A stretch of DNA of 64,000 nucleotides from Kordia sp039026955. Lineage in GTDB: Bacteria; Bacteroidota; Bacteroidia; Flavobacteriales; Flavobacteriaceae. The stretch lies in assembly GCA_039026955.1 (NCBI GenBank), contig JBCCLH010000021.1, positions 34,218 to 98,217 of the forward strand, read 5' to 3'. The notes below the pieces were generated by a model. It saw nothing but the letters and a program-made list of their open reading frames with translations. It did not search any database and was not told where the DNA came from. The position numbers and the translations under genes are program-made. Below, in pieces: positions 63,481 through 64,000 of the stretch; the first letter of the stretch is position 1, and the number at the start of each line of letters is the position of its first letter.

Positions 63481-64000
63481 TTATCTCTTCAAAGTAAAGT
63501 GATTGATAAATTCTTTTGGTGTTCCATCTGATGGATCTACATATTGTACTCTAAACCAGTAATCCTGTGATGGCATTGGCGATCCGTTGAAGGTTCCGTC
63601 CCATCCTTGTCCTGCTGGACTGATCTGTTTTAAGAGTTTTCCATATCTATCGAAGATGTAAATCTTCGCTCCTGGTTGGTTTCTCAATCCGATGATGTTC
63701 CACGTTGGGTTGAACTCATCTCCATTTGGAGTGAAGAACTTCATGTAATCTATCAGTTCAAAGGTTCTGATCAGTTCTCCACAGCCATTGGTGTCTCTCA
63801 CCGTTACGGTATGCTCTCCTGGGGTAAGGTCTAAGAAGGTGCCTTCATTCTGCCATGCTCCATCATCTAATTGGTATTCGTATACGCCTGAGCCTCCTGT
63901 CGCCGTTGCAATCACATTGTGGGTATCTGCAAAGGCTGGTGTGGTAATCTGTACATCCAAGCTCGCTGGCGCTGAGGATGCCTCATACATCACACTGTCA
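63481..64000 (-). CDS. C-terminal part of a T9SS type B surface protein (runs off the window)
   Basis: Frame is open to the window edge, so only the last ~173 residues are visible. They comprise one Ig-like module (A-T-A-T-G-G-S-G-V-Y-E-Y-Q-L-D-D-G) and a type B sorting domain (F-F-T-P-N-G-D-E-F-N-P-T-W-N-I-I ... F-D-R-Y-G-K-L-L-K ... G-W-D-G-T ... H-F-T-L-K-R). It is closely related to the end of the 1612-residue protein. Codon choice differs from that gene: more AAC, ATC, TTC and GAC, and visibly more G+C. That suggests high expression or separate origin. It precedes the 694-residue gene with a terminator between. Confidence 0.85.
   Translation of the reverse strand, partial: DSVMYEASSAPASLDVQITTPAFADTHNVIATATGGSGVYEYQLDDGAWQNEGTFLDLTPGEHTVTVRDTNGCGELIRTFELIDYMKFFTPNGDEFNPTWNIIGLRNQPGAKIYIFDRYGKLLKQISPAGQGWDGTFNGSPMPSQDYWFRVQYVDPSDGTPKEFINHFTLKR

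Noticed and set aside
1..64000. tRNA, rRNA, phage or integrative element
   Set aside because: No cloverleaf, rRNA stretch, integrase, terminase or attachment repeat was seen on either strand.

Overview
The window comes from a low-GC marine-type Bacteroidota, most likely Flavobacteriaceae; a Kordia-like genus is my guess, not something proven here. Support: promoters of the Bacteroidota TAnnTTTG type, type IX secretion (T9SS) sorting domains of types A and B, a membrane-bound TPR/AraC hybrid regulator, BshC (bacillithiol synthesis), a DUF6090 protein, and many small lipoproteins. No rRNA or tRNA gene, phage, transposase gene or CRISPR array was seen.

Layout. 0-4.4 kb: a secreted thioredoxin-fold protein, three small GG-leader peptides on the minus strand, a TPR/AraC regulator and a fourth GG-leader peptide. 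4.5-24.7 kb: mostly housekeeping. It holds a kelch protein, a serine hydrolase, rimO, an M14 peptidase, bshC, an operon-like run guaA-LysM-OsmC-DUF922-DUF3820-DUF5946, a signal-less amidase with two small partners, pyrG and yidC. 24.7-34.2 kb: a PL7 alginate-lyase-like lipoprotein behind a triple operator-like repeat, a GH3 (NagZ-like) enzyme, mnmA, a T9SS subtilase and a nitronate monooxygenase, separated by long repeat-filled gaps. 34.2-40 kb: a DUF2314 protein, a VOC gene relic, DUF6090, a 31-residue membrane microprotein, an M23 peptidase, a class-A-type serine hydrolase and lysA.

40-42.1 kb: five more GG-leader, Cys-rich peptides in one direction, interrupted by two miniature inverted-repeat elements. 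42.2-51.2 kb: sucC, a GH25 lysozyme, Hsp20 behind a sigma-54-type promoter, a broken RibD/DHFR-like gene, a small DUF1456 operon, a tandem array of about 176 bp, a cold-shock protein, an avidin-like protein and uvrB. 51.4-56.2 kb: two small secreted proteins, an AraC regulator and a ferric-reductase-like flavocytochrome with two downstream genes. 56.2-64 kb: three T9SS type-B surface proteins, one with 1612 residues and about 11 repeats; the last runs off the window.

The most unusual content is the set of nine small peptides. They share a leader (MKKxxLxxLxLNKxxISxL...GG) but have very different Cys/Thr/Ser-rich cores. This is the architecture of Bacteroidota class I lanthipeptide-type precursors, yet no modifying enzyme or exporter lies in the window. 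Other notable points are the avidin-like protein, the sigma-54 plus inverted-repeat layout at hsp20, the 13-bp-phased operators at the alginate lyase, two apparently leaderless promoters (guaA and the DUF1456 gene), and several families of non-coding repeats. All family assignments were made by reading motifs; no search was run.
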